Below are positions 53,394-64,000 of a DNA stretch of 64,000 nt, in pieces. Each line of letters begins with the position of its first letter. Within the stretch, counting starts at the first letter, position 1. The stretch is taken from assembly GCF_022809715.1 (NCBI RefSeq), contig NZ_CP094459.1:2170001-2234000 (forward strand), in the 5' to 3' direction. The DNA comes from Burkholderia pyrrocinia (lineage in GTDB: Bacteria > Pseudomonadota > Gammaproteobacteria > Burkholderiales > Burkholderiaceae). A model generated the notes under the pieces. It saw nothing but the letters and a program-made list of their open reading frames with translations, was not told where the DNA came from and searched no databases. The translations under genes and the position numbers were made by a program.

Positions 53394-55328
53394 TCAGTTG
53401 TCGCCGTCCTGCGACTGGCTGGTCGTCGTCCCGTACAGCTTCACCTTCGAGCGATCGCGCAGCGCGGCGAGATACGCTTCGCCTTCGCTTTGCGCGTCGA
53501 CCTGCGCCATCTGCTGCTGCGCGGCCGCCAGTTGCTGCGGATCGACGGCCGTACCCGGGATCACCGCGTTCACGCGGTAGATCGCGTAGCCGTCCGCGCC
53601 GAGATCGACGCCGACGTAAGCCGGCAGCGTCTTCGCATCGACCTTGTAGACGGCGCTCAGCGCGGCCGGCGTCAGGCCCTGCGATTGCGTGCGCGACACC
53701 TTCTGCGCTGCCGCGAACCCGTCGGTCGACTTCGACTTCTGCAGCTCGGCGAGCTTCGCTGCACCGTCCTTCTGCGCGAGTGCCGCGGCCTGCTCGGCGA
53801 CGACCTTCTGGCGCACGACGTCCTTGATCGCATCGAGTGCAGGCACGGCAGCCGGCTTGTAGTCGGTCACGCGCGCCGAGATCAGCGTGTTGTTGCCGAC
53901 GTCGATCGCCTGCGTGTTGTTCTGGTTCTTCACCGAGTCGTTCGCGAACACGGCGGCCAGGAACCTCGGATTGTTCAGCGGGCTCGTCGGCGGCAGCTGC
54001 GGATTCGGCGTCGGCGTGACGGTGGCCGTCTGGATCGTCAGCTTGTACTTGTCCGCGGCCGGCTGCAGCGTCTTCGCCTTTTCATAGACGGTCGACGTGA
54101 AACCTTCCGCGTTGTCCGTGAACGCCTTCGATGCGTACTGCTGCTTCAGGTCCACCGCGATCCGGTCCTTCACTTCCGCGAACGGCTTGACGGCCGCCGG
54201 CTTCACTTCGGTCGCCTTCAGCACGTGGAAGCCGAGATCCGACTGCACGACACCGCTCACGTCGCCCTGCTTGAGCGCGAACGCGGCATCGTCGAACGCC
54301 TTGCCGCCCGCCGTCGAGCCGCGCGTGATGAAGCCGAGGTCGCCGCCCTTCGCGGCCGACGGCGCGTCCTGCGAGCTCTTCTGCGCGATCTGCGCGAACT
54401 GGTCCGGATGCGCCTTCACGTCGGCGAGCAGTTGCTCGGCCTTCGCCTTCGCTGCGGCCTTGTCGGCAGCGCTTGCGCTGCTCGCCGCGGCGATGAAGAT
54501 GTGGCTCACGCGAACCTGCGCTTCGGTGCGGAAGTGCGTCGGGTTGTCGTCGTAGAACTTCTTGATGTCCGCATCGGTCGGCTGCGCGCTTGCAGCGGCC
54601 GCGGCCGGCGAATAGACGAGGTACTGGATCGTTGCGGTCTCGGGCGTCGCGAAGCCTTGCTTGTGCGCGTCGTAGTACGCGGCGAGCTGCGCGTCGGTCG
54701 GCTGGACCTTCGATGCGTAGTCGCTCGTCTTCAGCACGAGCGCCTGCACGTCGCGCTGCTGCGCGGCGAGTTCGGACAGGCGTTGCGCGAGGCTCTTCGG
54801 CGTGAACGCGCTCGACACGATGCTGGCCGGAATCTGCTGCAGCGCGAGGCTGTAGCGCACCCGCTCCTGATACTGCTCGGGCGTCATCCCCTGGAACGAC
54901 AGCAGTTGCGCGTAACGCTCGACGTCGATCGAACCGTCGGGCTTCTTCAGCGACGCGATCATCGGGTCGCTCATCAGCGCATCGCGCACCGCATTGTCGG
55001 ACGCGGTCAGGTGCAGGCGTTGCGTTTCATCGGCCAGCACGCGCTGCTGGATCAGGCCGTCGAGCACCTGCTTGCGATGCTCGGGCGTATCGAACATCTT
55101 GATGTCGAACTGCCCGCCGAGCGCCTGACGCGCCTGGTCGATCTGCTGGCGGAACGCGCCGTCGAATTCGACCCGCGTGATCTTGTGCCCGTTGACCGCC
55201 GCGGCGTTCGCACTGTCGTCGAAGAAGCCGCGGAAGCCTTGGATCCCGACAAAACCCAGCCCCGGCAACACGATCAGGAGCAGGAGCGCCATCATCAGGC
55301 GCTGGTGATTACGGAAGAAATCGAGCAT
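53394..55328 (-). CDS. ppiD: Membrane-anchored periplasmic chaperone / PPIase PpiD (SurA-like)
   Basis: 644 residues, the usual PpiD size. A short cytoplasmic start (MLDFFRNHQR) precedes one membrane helix (LMMALLLLIVLPGLGFVGIQ). A SurA_N-like region follows (NAAAVNGHKITRVEFDGAFR ... IQQRVLADETQRL). The parvulin domain lies at about 265-370 (VRVSHIFIAAASS, LGFITRGSTAGGKAFDDAAF, SDLGFHVLKATEVK). PpiD helps outer-membrane and exported proteins at the Sec exit. It lies downstream of the lon-tRNA region as in many proteobacteria. Confidence 0.95.
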   Translation of the reverse strand: MLDFFRNHQRLMMALLLLIVLPGLGFVGIQGFRGFFDDSANAAAVNGHKITRVEFDGAFRQQIDQARQALGGQFDIKMFDTPEHRKQVLDGLIQQRVLADETQRLHLTASDNAVRDALMSDPMIASLKKPDGSIDVERYAQLLSFQGMTPEQYQERVRYSLALQQIPASIVSSAFTPKSLAQRLSELAAQQRDVQALVLKTSDYASKVQPTDAQLAAYYDAHKQGFATPETATIQYLVYSPAAAAASAQPTDADIKKFYDDNPTHFRTEAQVRVSHIFIAAASSASAADKAAAKAKAEQLLADVKAHPDQFAQIAQKSSQDAPSAAKGGDLGFITRGSTAGGKAFDDAAFALKQGDVSGVVQSDLGFHVLKATEVKPAAVKPFAEVKDRIAVDLKQQYASKAFTDNAEGFTSTVYEKAKTLQPAADKYKLTIQTATVTPTPNPQLPPTSPLNNPRFLAAVFANDSVKNQNNTQAIDVGNNTLISARVTDYKPAAVPALDAIKDVVRQKVVAEQAAALAQKDGAAKLAELQKSKSTDGFAAAQKVSRTQSQGLTPAALSAVYKVDAKTLPAYVGVDLGADGYAIYRVNAVIPGTAVDPQQLAAAQQQMAQVDAQSEGEAYLAALRDRSKVKLYGTTTSQSQDGDN

Positions 55329-55425
55329 GCGTGACGGGAAAATTGGACAAAACGACCGATATTACAACATACGGGGTGGGACGGGAGAAAAGCGGACGTG
55401 CAGCAAGCGGGCGCAACGGACAGCA

Positions 55426-55464
55426 CAAACGAAAATGCCCGCACAAGGCGGGCACTTTCGTTTG
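55426..55464 (-). terminator. Terminator of the tRNA operon
   Basis: CAAACGAAAATGCCCGC (55426-55442) and GCGGGCACTTTCGTTTG (55448-55464) form a long imperfect stem, three bases after the tRNA-Asp 3' end. The minus-strand T-run (TTTTCGTTTG) lies in the left arm. Confidence 0.8.
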
Positions 55465-55466
55465 TT

Positions 55467-55543
55467 TGGCGGAGCGGACGGGACTCGAACCCGCGACCCC
55501 CGGCGTGACAGGCCGGTATTCTAACCGACTGAACTACCGCTCC
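55467..55543 (-). tRNA. tRNA-Asp (GTC)
   Basis: 77 bases including an encoded CCA (TGG on the plus strand at 55467-55469). On the minus strand the acceptor 5' GGAGCGG pairs with CCGCTCC. The anticodon arm CCGGC-CTGTCAC-GCCGG has anticodon GTC, and the T arm contains GGTTCGAGTCC. All arms fold. Confidence 0.96.
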
Positions 55544-55566
55544 TTGGTCTGGCTGAATCAGAAAAC

Positions 55567-55642
55567 TGGTGGGTGCTGAGGGGTTCGAACCCCCGACCTA
55601 CGCCTTGTAAGGGCGCCGCTCTACCAGCTGAGCTAAGCACCC
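55567..55642 (-). tRNA. tRNA-Val (TAC)
   Basis: 76 bases including an encoded CCA. Minus-strand acceptor GGGTGCT pairs with AGCACCC. D arm GCTCAGCTGGTAGAGC, anticodon loop CTTACAA with anticodon TAC, T arm GGGGGTTCGAACCCC. It is the upstream gene of a two-tRNA operon with tRNA-Asp, separated by 23 bases. Confidence 0.96.
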
Positions 55643-55781
55643 GTTCCCGATTCGTTCTGGCTGCGACCTGCGTTTCCGCATCAACAACCAGCGAGCCCGC
55701 AAGTTTAATTCATCCCCGATCATTTTGCCAAGCCCGGATGCGAATTTTTTTGCTGCGCCCGCTCGCGATTCCGCCATGCAT

Positions 55782-55812
55782 AAAAAAACCCGCGGACACG
55801 CCGCGGGTTTCG
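55782..55812 (-). terminator. Terminator of lon
   Basis: AAACCCGCGG (55786-55795) pairs with CCGCGGGTTT (55801-55810). On the minus strand seven T follow. It lies about 35 bases after the lon stop. Confidence 0.92.
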
Positions 55813-55846
55813 TGAACAACCGTCAGCAAGGACGGCGTTCAGGGTC

Positions 55847-58270
<2,424 letters not shown>

Positions 58271-58404
58271 TTCATTTCCCCATGAGTGGAATCAATTGTT
58301 CGGTAATTGAGGCCGCCACAACGAATTGCAAGCCTTCAAGTGCGGGAAATATTCGGTAAGAAAGTAACCACCGCGTGTCGAGTCAGAGTTACCCACAAGA
58401 TAAA

Positions 58405-58446
58405 CGAAAAAAAGCCGCCCACGGTCTCATGAACGGCCTTTTTCGC
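58405..58446 (-). terminator. Imperfect terminator between clpX and lon
   Basis: CGAAAAAAAGCCG (58405-58417) pairs with CGGCCTTTTTCG (58434-58445) with one or two mismatches; the minus-strand T-run is in the left arm. It suggests lon is transcribed largely from its own promoter. Confidence 0.65.
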
Positions 58447-58467
58447 AGAACATCGTCGGCAAGCCGG

Positions 58468-59739
<1,272 letters not shown>

Positions 59740-59905
59740 GAATGTAGAGCCTCCGGACAGGTAAATGACATGATACGCCGAATGCTCCGAACGCCGCGCC
59801 TAGGGCGCGACCGGAGCCGGCCGGATGCGCTTGCCGCAGAGGCTCGGGGCGTGCGGAACATCGCAGGGGCGCCGCGCGAATCGGGGCGGCACCCCACTTA
59901 AAAGT

Positions 59906-60559
59906 TTACGGGCGCTTCAGCAGCACCTGGTCGATCAGCCCGTACGCCTTCGCGTCTTCGCTCGACATGAAGTTATCACGGTCGGTGTCGCGCGCGATGC
60001 GCTCGACGTCCTGGCCGGTGTGCTGCGCGAGCAACTGGTTCAGCCGCTCCTTCAGGTAGAGGATTTCGCGCGCCTGGATCTCGATGTCGGATGCCTGGCC
60101 GCGTGCGCCGCCGAGCGGCTGGTGGATCATCACGCGCGAGTTCGGCAGCGCGAAGCGCTTGCCCTTCGCGCCCGACGCCAGCAGGAACGCGCCCATGCTG
60201 GCCGCGAGGCCCATGCACAGTGTCGATACGTCCGGCTTGATGAACTGCATCGTGTCGTAGATCGCCATGCCGGCCGACACCGACCCGCCCGGGCTGTTGA
60301 TGTACAGGCTGATGTCCTTGTCGGGATTCTCGCTCTCGAGGAACAGCAACTGCGCGACCACGAGGTTCGCGGTCTGGTCGTTCACTTCGCCGACCATGAA
60401 CACCAGGCGCTCCTTCAGGAGACGCGAATAGATATCGTACGAACGCTCGCCGCGGCCGCTCGTTTCGACGACGATCGGCACCAGCCCCAGTGCTTGCGCC
60501 TCGAAACCCTGCGGCGCGTTCGAAGCAAGCATGTCCAGCAATTCAGCGCGAGTGATCAT
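59906..60559 (-). CDS. clpP: ATP-dependent Clp protease proteolytic subunit
   Basis: 217 residues. The Ser-His-Asp triad is visible: Ser in [15 protein letters not shown], His in [14 protein letters not shown], and Asp in [36 protein letters not shown] marks the N-terminal axial loop and first helix. It forms the double heptamer chamber used with ClpX. It lies between tig and clpX in the conserved order tig-clpP-clpX-lon. Confidence 0.98.
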   Translation of the reverse strand: MITRAELLDMLASNAPQGFEAQALGLVPIVVETSGRGERSYDIYSRLLKERLVFMVGEVNDQTANLVVAQLLFLESENPDKDISLYINSPGGSVSAGMAIYDTMQFIKPDVSTLCMGLAASMGAFLLASGAKGKRFALPNSRVMIHQPLGGARGQASDIEIQAREILYLKERLNQLLAQHTGQDVERIARDTDRDNFMSSEDAKAYGLIDQVLLKRP

Positions 60560-60643
60560 TCAATGAACCTTGTTCGAATGGAAAATTGAACGGAGGGAAG
60601 CCGCCCGCTCAATCGCCATATTAATGGCAACCGTGCGCTTGAC

Positions 60644-60687
60644 GTAAAAACGGCGTGCAGGCCGTCGCTCCGACAGCCGGCACGCCG
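60644..60687 (-). terminator. Terminator after tig
   Basis: CGGCGTGC (60651-60658) pairs with GCACGCCG (60680-60687). On the minus strand TTTTTACG follows. The loop is 21 bases and itself can fold. It should separate most tig transcripts from clpP. Confidence 0.75.
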
Positions 60688-60699
60688 CTAGAGCGACAC

Positions 60700-62046
60700 T
60701 TACGCTTGCGCCGATGCGCTCGCGAGTGCCTCGAAGCTCACTTCCTTGTCCGTCACCTTTGCCTTGCCCAGCACGAAATCGACGACGTTGCTTTCAACGA
60801 CGAACGCTTCCATCTCGGCGAGGCGCTGCTGGTTGGAATAATACCAGCGGACCACTTCCTTCGGGTCTTCGTAGCTCTTTGCGAACTCGTCGACTTCCGC
60901 GCGGATCTGTTCCGGCTTCGCTTCCAGGCTGTTCGACTTCACGAGCTCGGCCAGCACGAGGCCCAGCTTCACGCGACGCTCGGCCTGCTCGGCGAACATC
61001 TCGGCCGGGATCGGTGCGTCCTTCGCGTTCGGCACGCCGCGCTGCGCCAGATCCTGGCGAGCCATTTCGACGAGACGTTGCTGGTCCTGCTCGATCAGCG
61101 CCTTCGGCACGTCGAGTTCGGAAATCTTCAGCAGCGCGTCCATCACCTGGTTCTTGACGATCGACTGCGTGCGGCGCTTCGCTTCGCGCTCGAGGTTTTC
61201 CTTGATCTCGCCGCGCATCTTGGTGAGGTCGCCGTCTTCGATGCCGAGCGACTTCGCGAATTCGCCGTCGATTTCCGGCAGGTGCGGCCACTCGATCTTC
61301 TTCATCGTGACCGTGAATTGCGCGGTCTTGCCCGCGACGTCTGCACCGTGGTAGTCGTCCGGGAACTTCAGGTCGAACGTGCGCGATTCGCCGGCCTTCA
61401 GGCCCAGCGCCGCGGTTTCGAATTCCGGCAGCATGCGGCCTTCGCCGAGCACGAACGGGAAGTCTTCGGCCGTGCCGCCCTGGAACGCGACGTCGTCGAT
61501 CTTGCCGACGAAGTCGACCGTCACGCGGTCGCCGTTCTTCGCTGCGGTGTCCGCGCCGCCGTCGCCGTGCTCGCCGGCTTCGCCGCGTGCGTGGTAGTGC
61601 ACGCGCTGCTTGCGCAGGATGTCCAGCGTGCGGTCGATTTCGGCGTCGCCGATCGACGTGGTCGAGCGCTCGACTTCAGCCGTCGCCAGATCGCCGATCT
61701 TCACTTCCGGGTAGACCTCGAACGTCGCGTCGAACGCGTACGCATCTTCGGCTTGCTCCTGCTTCGGCTCGAAGCTCGGCTGGCCGGCGACGCGCAGGTT
61801 TTCCGCGCGGCTGATCGTGAAGAACTCCTGGCCGATCTTGTCGCTCAGCACTTCCGCCTCGACCTGACCCGAGTACTGCTGCGCGACCATCTTCAGCGGC
61901 ACCTTGCCCGGGCGGAAACCCGGCATGCGCACGTTCTTCGCGAGTTTCTGGATACGGGCGTCGATTTCCTTCTGCACGGTGTCTTTCGGCAGGGAAATCG
62001 TCACGCGGCGTTCAAGCTTGCCGAGGTTCTCAACAACGTTAGCCAT
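60700..62046 (-). CDS. tig: Trigger factor (ribosome-associated chaperone, PPIase)
   Basis: 448 residues. The N-terminal ribosome-binding signature appears as [16 protein letters not shown] near residue 40. The FKBP-type PPIase domain is at about 165-250 ([40 protein letters not shown]). The helical C-terminal chaperone arms end [16 protein letters not shown]. An acidic insertion ([12 protein letters not shown]) lies just before the PPIase domain. The ATG at 62046 ([15 protein letters not shown]) has AGGA upstream. First gene of the protein quality-control row. Confidence 0.97.
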   Translation of the reverse strand: MANVVENLGKLERRVTISLPKDTVQKEIDARIQKLAKNVRMPGFRPGKVPLKMVAQQYSGQVEAEVLSDKIGQEFFTISRAENLRVAGQPSFEPKQEQAEDAYAFDATFEVYPEVKIGDLATAEVERSTTSIGDAEIDRTLDILRKQRVHYHARGEAGEHGDGGADTAAKNGDRVTVDFVGKIDDVAFQGGTAEDFPFVLGEGRMLPEFETAALGLKAGESRTFDLKFPDDYHGADVAGKTAQFTVTMKKIEWPHLPEIDGEFAKSLGIEDGDLTKMRGEIKENLEREAKRRTQSIVKNQVMDALLKISELDVPKALIEQDQQRLVEMARQDLAQRGVPNAKDAPIPAEMFAEQAERRVKLGLVLAELVKSNSLEAKPEQIRAEVDEFAKSYEDPKEVVRWYYSNQQRLAEMEAFVVESNVVDFVLGKAKVTDKEVSFEALASASAQA

Positions 62047-62420
62047 GGCTTCAATCGTCCTAAAATTATTCGAGCGAATCGGGTTTTCCTTGCCGTGCCT
62101 GCCTGCGGCATTGCATATGCCGCGCCGGAGCGCCACGCCATCCCTGCACGCGCCGGATGGCTAGCGCAAGCGGCTCGGAGCACGGCTTTGGCCGGAAGAA
62201 TCGACTATTCTAGCAAACAATTTTCCTCGCACCTCCAGTTCGGCGCGACGCGCATGCGTCTGCGCCATGTCAGCAGCCCCTTGCACGGCAATGCGCGCGG
62301 ATCGCCGCTATGCCGTACGCCGTATCCACCGCGGGCCCGCCATCCTGTAAGCTCCGATTGAGGGTGCGCCGCCGTCGCGCCCCATTATTCTTCACACCAA
62401 TCACGCCTTCCGGAGACACC

Positions 62421-63566
62421 ATGCCGCAACACCCGTCCGCGCCTGTCGTCGTCATCGCGCCCGATTCGTTCAAAGGCTCGCTTTCCGCCGAGCAGGTCGC
62501 GGATGCGATCGCCACCGGCATCCGCCGCGCGCGCCCCGACGCGGTCGTGCGCTGCTGCCCGATGGCCGACGGCGGCGAAGGCACGCTCGACGCGATGCTG
62601 GCCGGCGGCGGCACGCGGCGCTCGCTGCGGGTGGCCGGCGCGTCGCTCGCGGCACGCGACGCGGCGGTCGGTGTGATCGACGCGCGCACCGCGATCGTCG
62701 AGACGGCCGAGATCGTCGGCATTACCGATCCGGTCGGCATGAGCGTGCCGGTCGACGCGCGCAGCACGCGCGGGATGGGCGAGGCGATCCGCACGCTGCT
62801 CGACGACGGCGTGCGCCGCTTCTTCGTCGCGCTCGGCGGCAGCAGCACCAACGACGCGGGCGCCGGGCTGCTCGCGGGCCTCGGCCTGCAATGCTTCGAC
62901 GCGGCCGGCCAGCCGGTCGAGCCCGTGCCGTCGCGGCTCGCCGACATCGCGCGCATCGACGCGTCGGCGCTCGACCCGCGCCTGAAGGAAACGGAATTCG
63001 TCGGCATGTCCGACGTCGACAACCCGCTGACGGGCGCGCACGGCGCGACCGCCGTGTTCGGCCCGCAAAAAGGCGTGACGTCCGCGCAGGTTGCGACCCT
63101 CGACGCCGCGCTCGGCCATTTCGCCGATCTGCTCGAAGCCGCGCTCGACCGACGCGCCCGCGACCTGCCCGGCGCCGGCGCCGCGGGCGGCCTCGGTTTC
63201 GCGCTGCACATGCTCGGCGCGCAGTTCGAAGCCGGCGCCGAAGTGGTCGCGCGGCAGGTCGGGCTCGACGCGGCGCTCGCCGGCGCCGACTGGCTGATCA
63301 CCGGCGAAGGCCGCTCCGACGTGCAGACGCTGCACGGCAAGGCGCCGTTCATCGCGTGCCGGCACGCACAGGCCGTCGGCGTGCCCGCGTCGCTGCTGTC
63401 GGGTGCGGTCGACCCGGCCGCGCTGCCGCGCCTGTCCGAACATTTTTCCGGCTGCTTCTCGCCGGCTCCCGGGCCGATCACGCTCGACGTCGCGATCCGC
63501 GACGCAGCGAACCTGCTCGCGAACGAAGCGGAGCAATTGACACGCCTAAAGTACGGCGCACACTGA
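62421..63566 (+). CDS. Glycerate kinase (GarK/GlxK type)
   Basis: 381 residues. It phosphorylates D-glycerate, probably to 2-phosphoglycerate. Hallmarks: VVIAPDSFKGSLSAEQVADA at the N-terminus, CCPMADGGEGTLDAM, FFVALGGSSTNDAGAGLLAG, GATAVFGPQKGV, and LITGEGRSDVQTLHGKAPF near the C-terminus. The ATG at 62421 has GGAG upstream. It would take the product of GlxR (window start) into glycolysis, although the two loci are about 60 kb apart. The MarR gene follows 62 bases downstream. Confidence 0.94.
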   Translation: MPQHPSAPVVVIAPDSFKGSLSAEQVADAIATGIRRARPDAVVRCCPMADGGEGTLDAMLAGGGTRRSLRVAGASLAARDAAVGVIDARTAIVETAEIVGITDPVGMSVPVDARSTRGMGEAIRTLLDDGVRRFFVALGGSSTNDAGAGLLAGLGLQCFDAAGQPVEPVPSRLADIARIDASALDPRLKETEFVGMSDVDNPLTGAHGATAVFGPQKGVTSAQVATLDAALGHFADLLEAALDRRARDLPGAGAAGGLGFALHMLGAQFEAGAEVVARQVGLDAALAGADWLITGEGRSDVQTLHGKAPFIACRHAQAVGVPASLLSGAVDPAALPRLSEHFSGCFSPAPGPITLDVAIRDAANLLANEAEQLTRLKYGAH

Positions 63567-63628
63567 CCGTTGACCCGAGCGCGCGATACAGGAACAATCG
63601 GGCCCGCCCTTTTTCTTCAGGATTCGCT

Positions 63629-64000
63629 ATGAAAGGCCGTCAAACCGGGCTCGATCAGTTTCTGACCTATCGCCTCCATGCACTCACGAAGCGATCCGAC
63701 CGCGGGATCGGCGAGATGTACCGGCACAAGCTCGACATCTCGCTGCCCGAGGCACGCGTGATCGCCGCCGTCGGCGCGTTCGGTCCGTTCTCGATCATGG
63801 ATCTCGCGCGCCACACCAATCTCGACAAGAGCCAGGCGAGCCGCGCGGCCGAAGCGCTGCTGCGCCAGGGGCTGCTCGAGCGCAGCGCGAGCGACGAGGA
63901 TGGCCGGATCGTGCTGATCGCGCTGACCACCGACGGCCGCGCGCTGCATCGCAAGATCATGCCGATCGTGCGCAAGTGGAACGACGGGTTGCTCGCGTGC
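63629..64000 (+). CDS. MarR family transcriptional regulator, 3' end outside window
   Basis: The first 124 codons of a MarR protein (usually about 145-160 residues). The winged helix is visible: LPEARVIAAVGAFGPFSIMD, LARHTNLDKSQASRAAEALL (recognition helix), and the wing RQGLLERSASDEDGRIVLIA. AGGA stands nine bases before the ATG. Ligand and targets are unknown; adjacency to glycerate kinase makes local control possible but unproven. Confidence 0.88.
   Translation, partial: MKGRQTGLDQFLTYRLHALTKRSDRGIGEMYRHKLDISLPEARVIAAVGAFGPFSIMDLARHTNLDKSQASRAAEALLRQGLLERSASDEDGRIVLIALTTDGRALHRKIMPIVRKWNDGLLAC

Noticed and set aside
55467..55642. tRNA genes as an integration site
   Set aside because: Both tRNAs are intact, and no partial tRNA copy, integrase or AT-rich insert lies nearby.
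58271..58380. Sigma-32 (heat-shock) promoter before lon
   Set aside because: CTTGAAG is present on the minus strand (plus 58333-58339), but no CCCCAT-like -10 stands at the required distance.

Overview
The window is about 67% GC (visual impression) and reads like part of the main chromosome of a Burkholderia species, most likely of the cepacia complex. The evidence is the strong GC bias at third codon positions, the beta-proteobacterial gene orders (mltG-tmk-holB, tig-clpP-clpX-lon, divergent ybbA/tesA, yciB-bolA-ppiC) and the family lengths. No species call is possible from the sequence alone. Nearly all of it is core housekeeping DNA. The exception is one accessory island at about 20.35-27.65 kb.

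Layout. 1-2.9 kb: end of the glyoxylate-to-glycerate operon (gcl, hyi, glxR). 3.4-8.3 kb: single genes for envelope and stress functions (BON/LysM protein, asparaginase, PsiF, a small membrane protein, a SYLF lipoprotein, a glycosyltransferase). 8.6-15.9 kb (minus): an orphan AAA ATPase, an MscS-type channel, a Rap1a-like secreted protein, a secreted ankyrin protein, TatD, then holB-tmk-mltG. 16.0-20.4 kb: ygfZ and an NRDE protein (plus); a GNAT, an esterase, and a thioesterase coupled to a Dabb protein (minus).

20.35-27.65 kb: a decayed genomic island inserted at the 5' end of the Dabb gene. It holds an integrase remnant, a type VI secretion (T6SS) cargo operon (5'-truncated GH108 muramidase effector, frameshifted lipocalin/SH3-like putative immunity gene, intact PAAR gene), a zone of gene fragments, and a partial arsenic module (arsD, arsA, arsO). 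A degenerate second copy of the Dabb 5' end plus the integrase 5' end lies at the right edge, so the site was probably used more than once.

28.3-38.1 kb: a lipoprotein resembling (alpha/alpha)6 glycoside hydrolases, a membrane diguanylate cyclase, and a minus-strand fatty-acid cluster (acyl-CoA ligase, FadB/FadJ-like enzyme, nicotinamidase, thiolase). 38.3-42.1 kb (plus): selO-msrB and yciB-bolA-ppiC. 42.3-53.3 kb: purL with a GNAT behind it, a FAD amine oxidase, nnr, pgi, and the ybbA/tesA pair whose start codons overlap head to head. 53.4-62.0 kb (minus): periplasmic and cytosolic protein quality control (ppiD, two tRNAs, lon, clpX, clpP, tig). 62.4-64 kb: glycerate kinase, which takes up the product of the glyoxylate pathway at the other end of the window, and a truncated MarR regulator.

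No rRNA genes, CRISPR array, complete insertion sequence or replication origin was seen. The most unusual content is the T6SS cargo operon and the doubled integration site.
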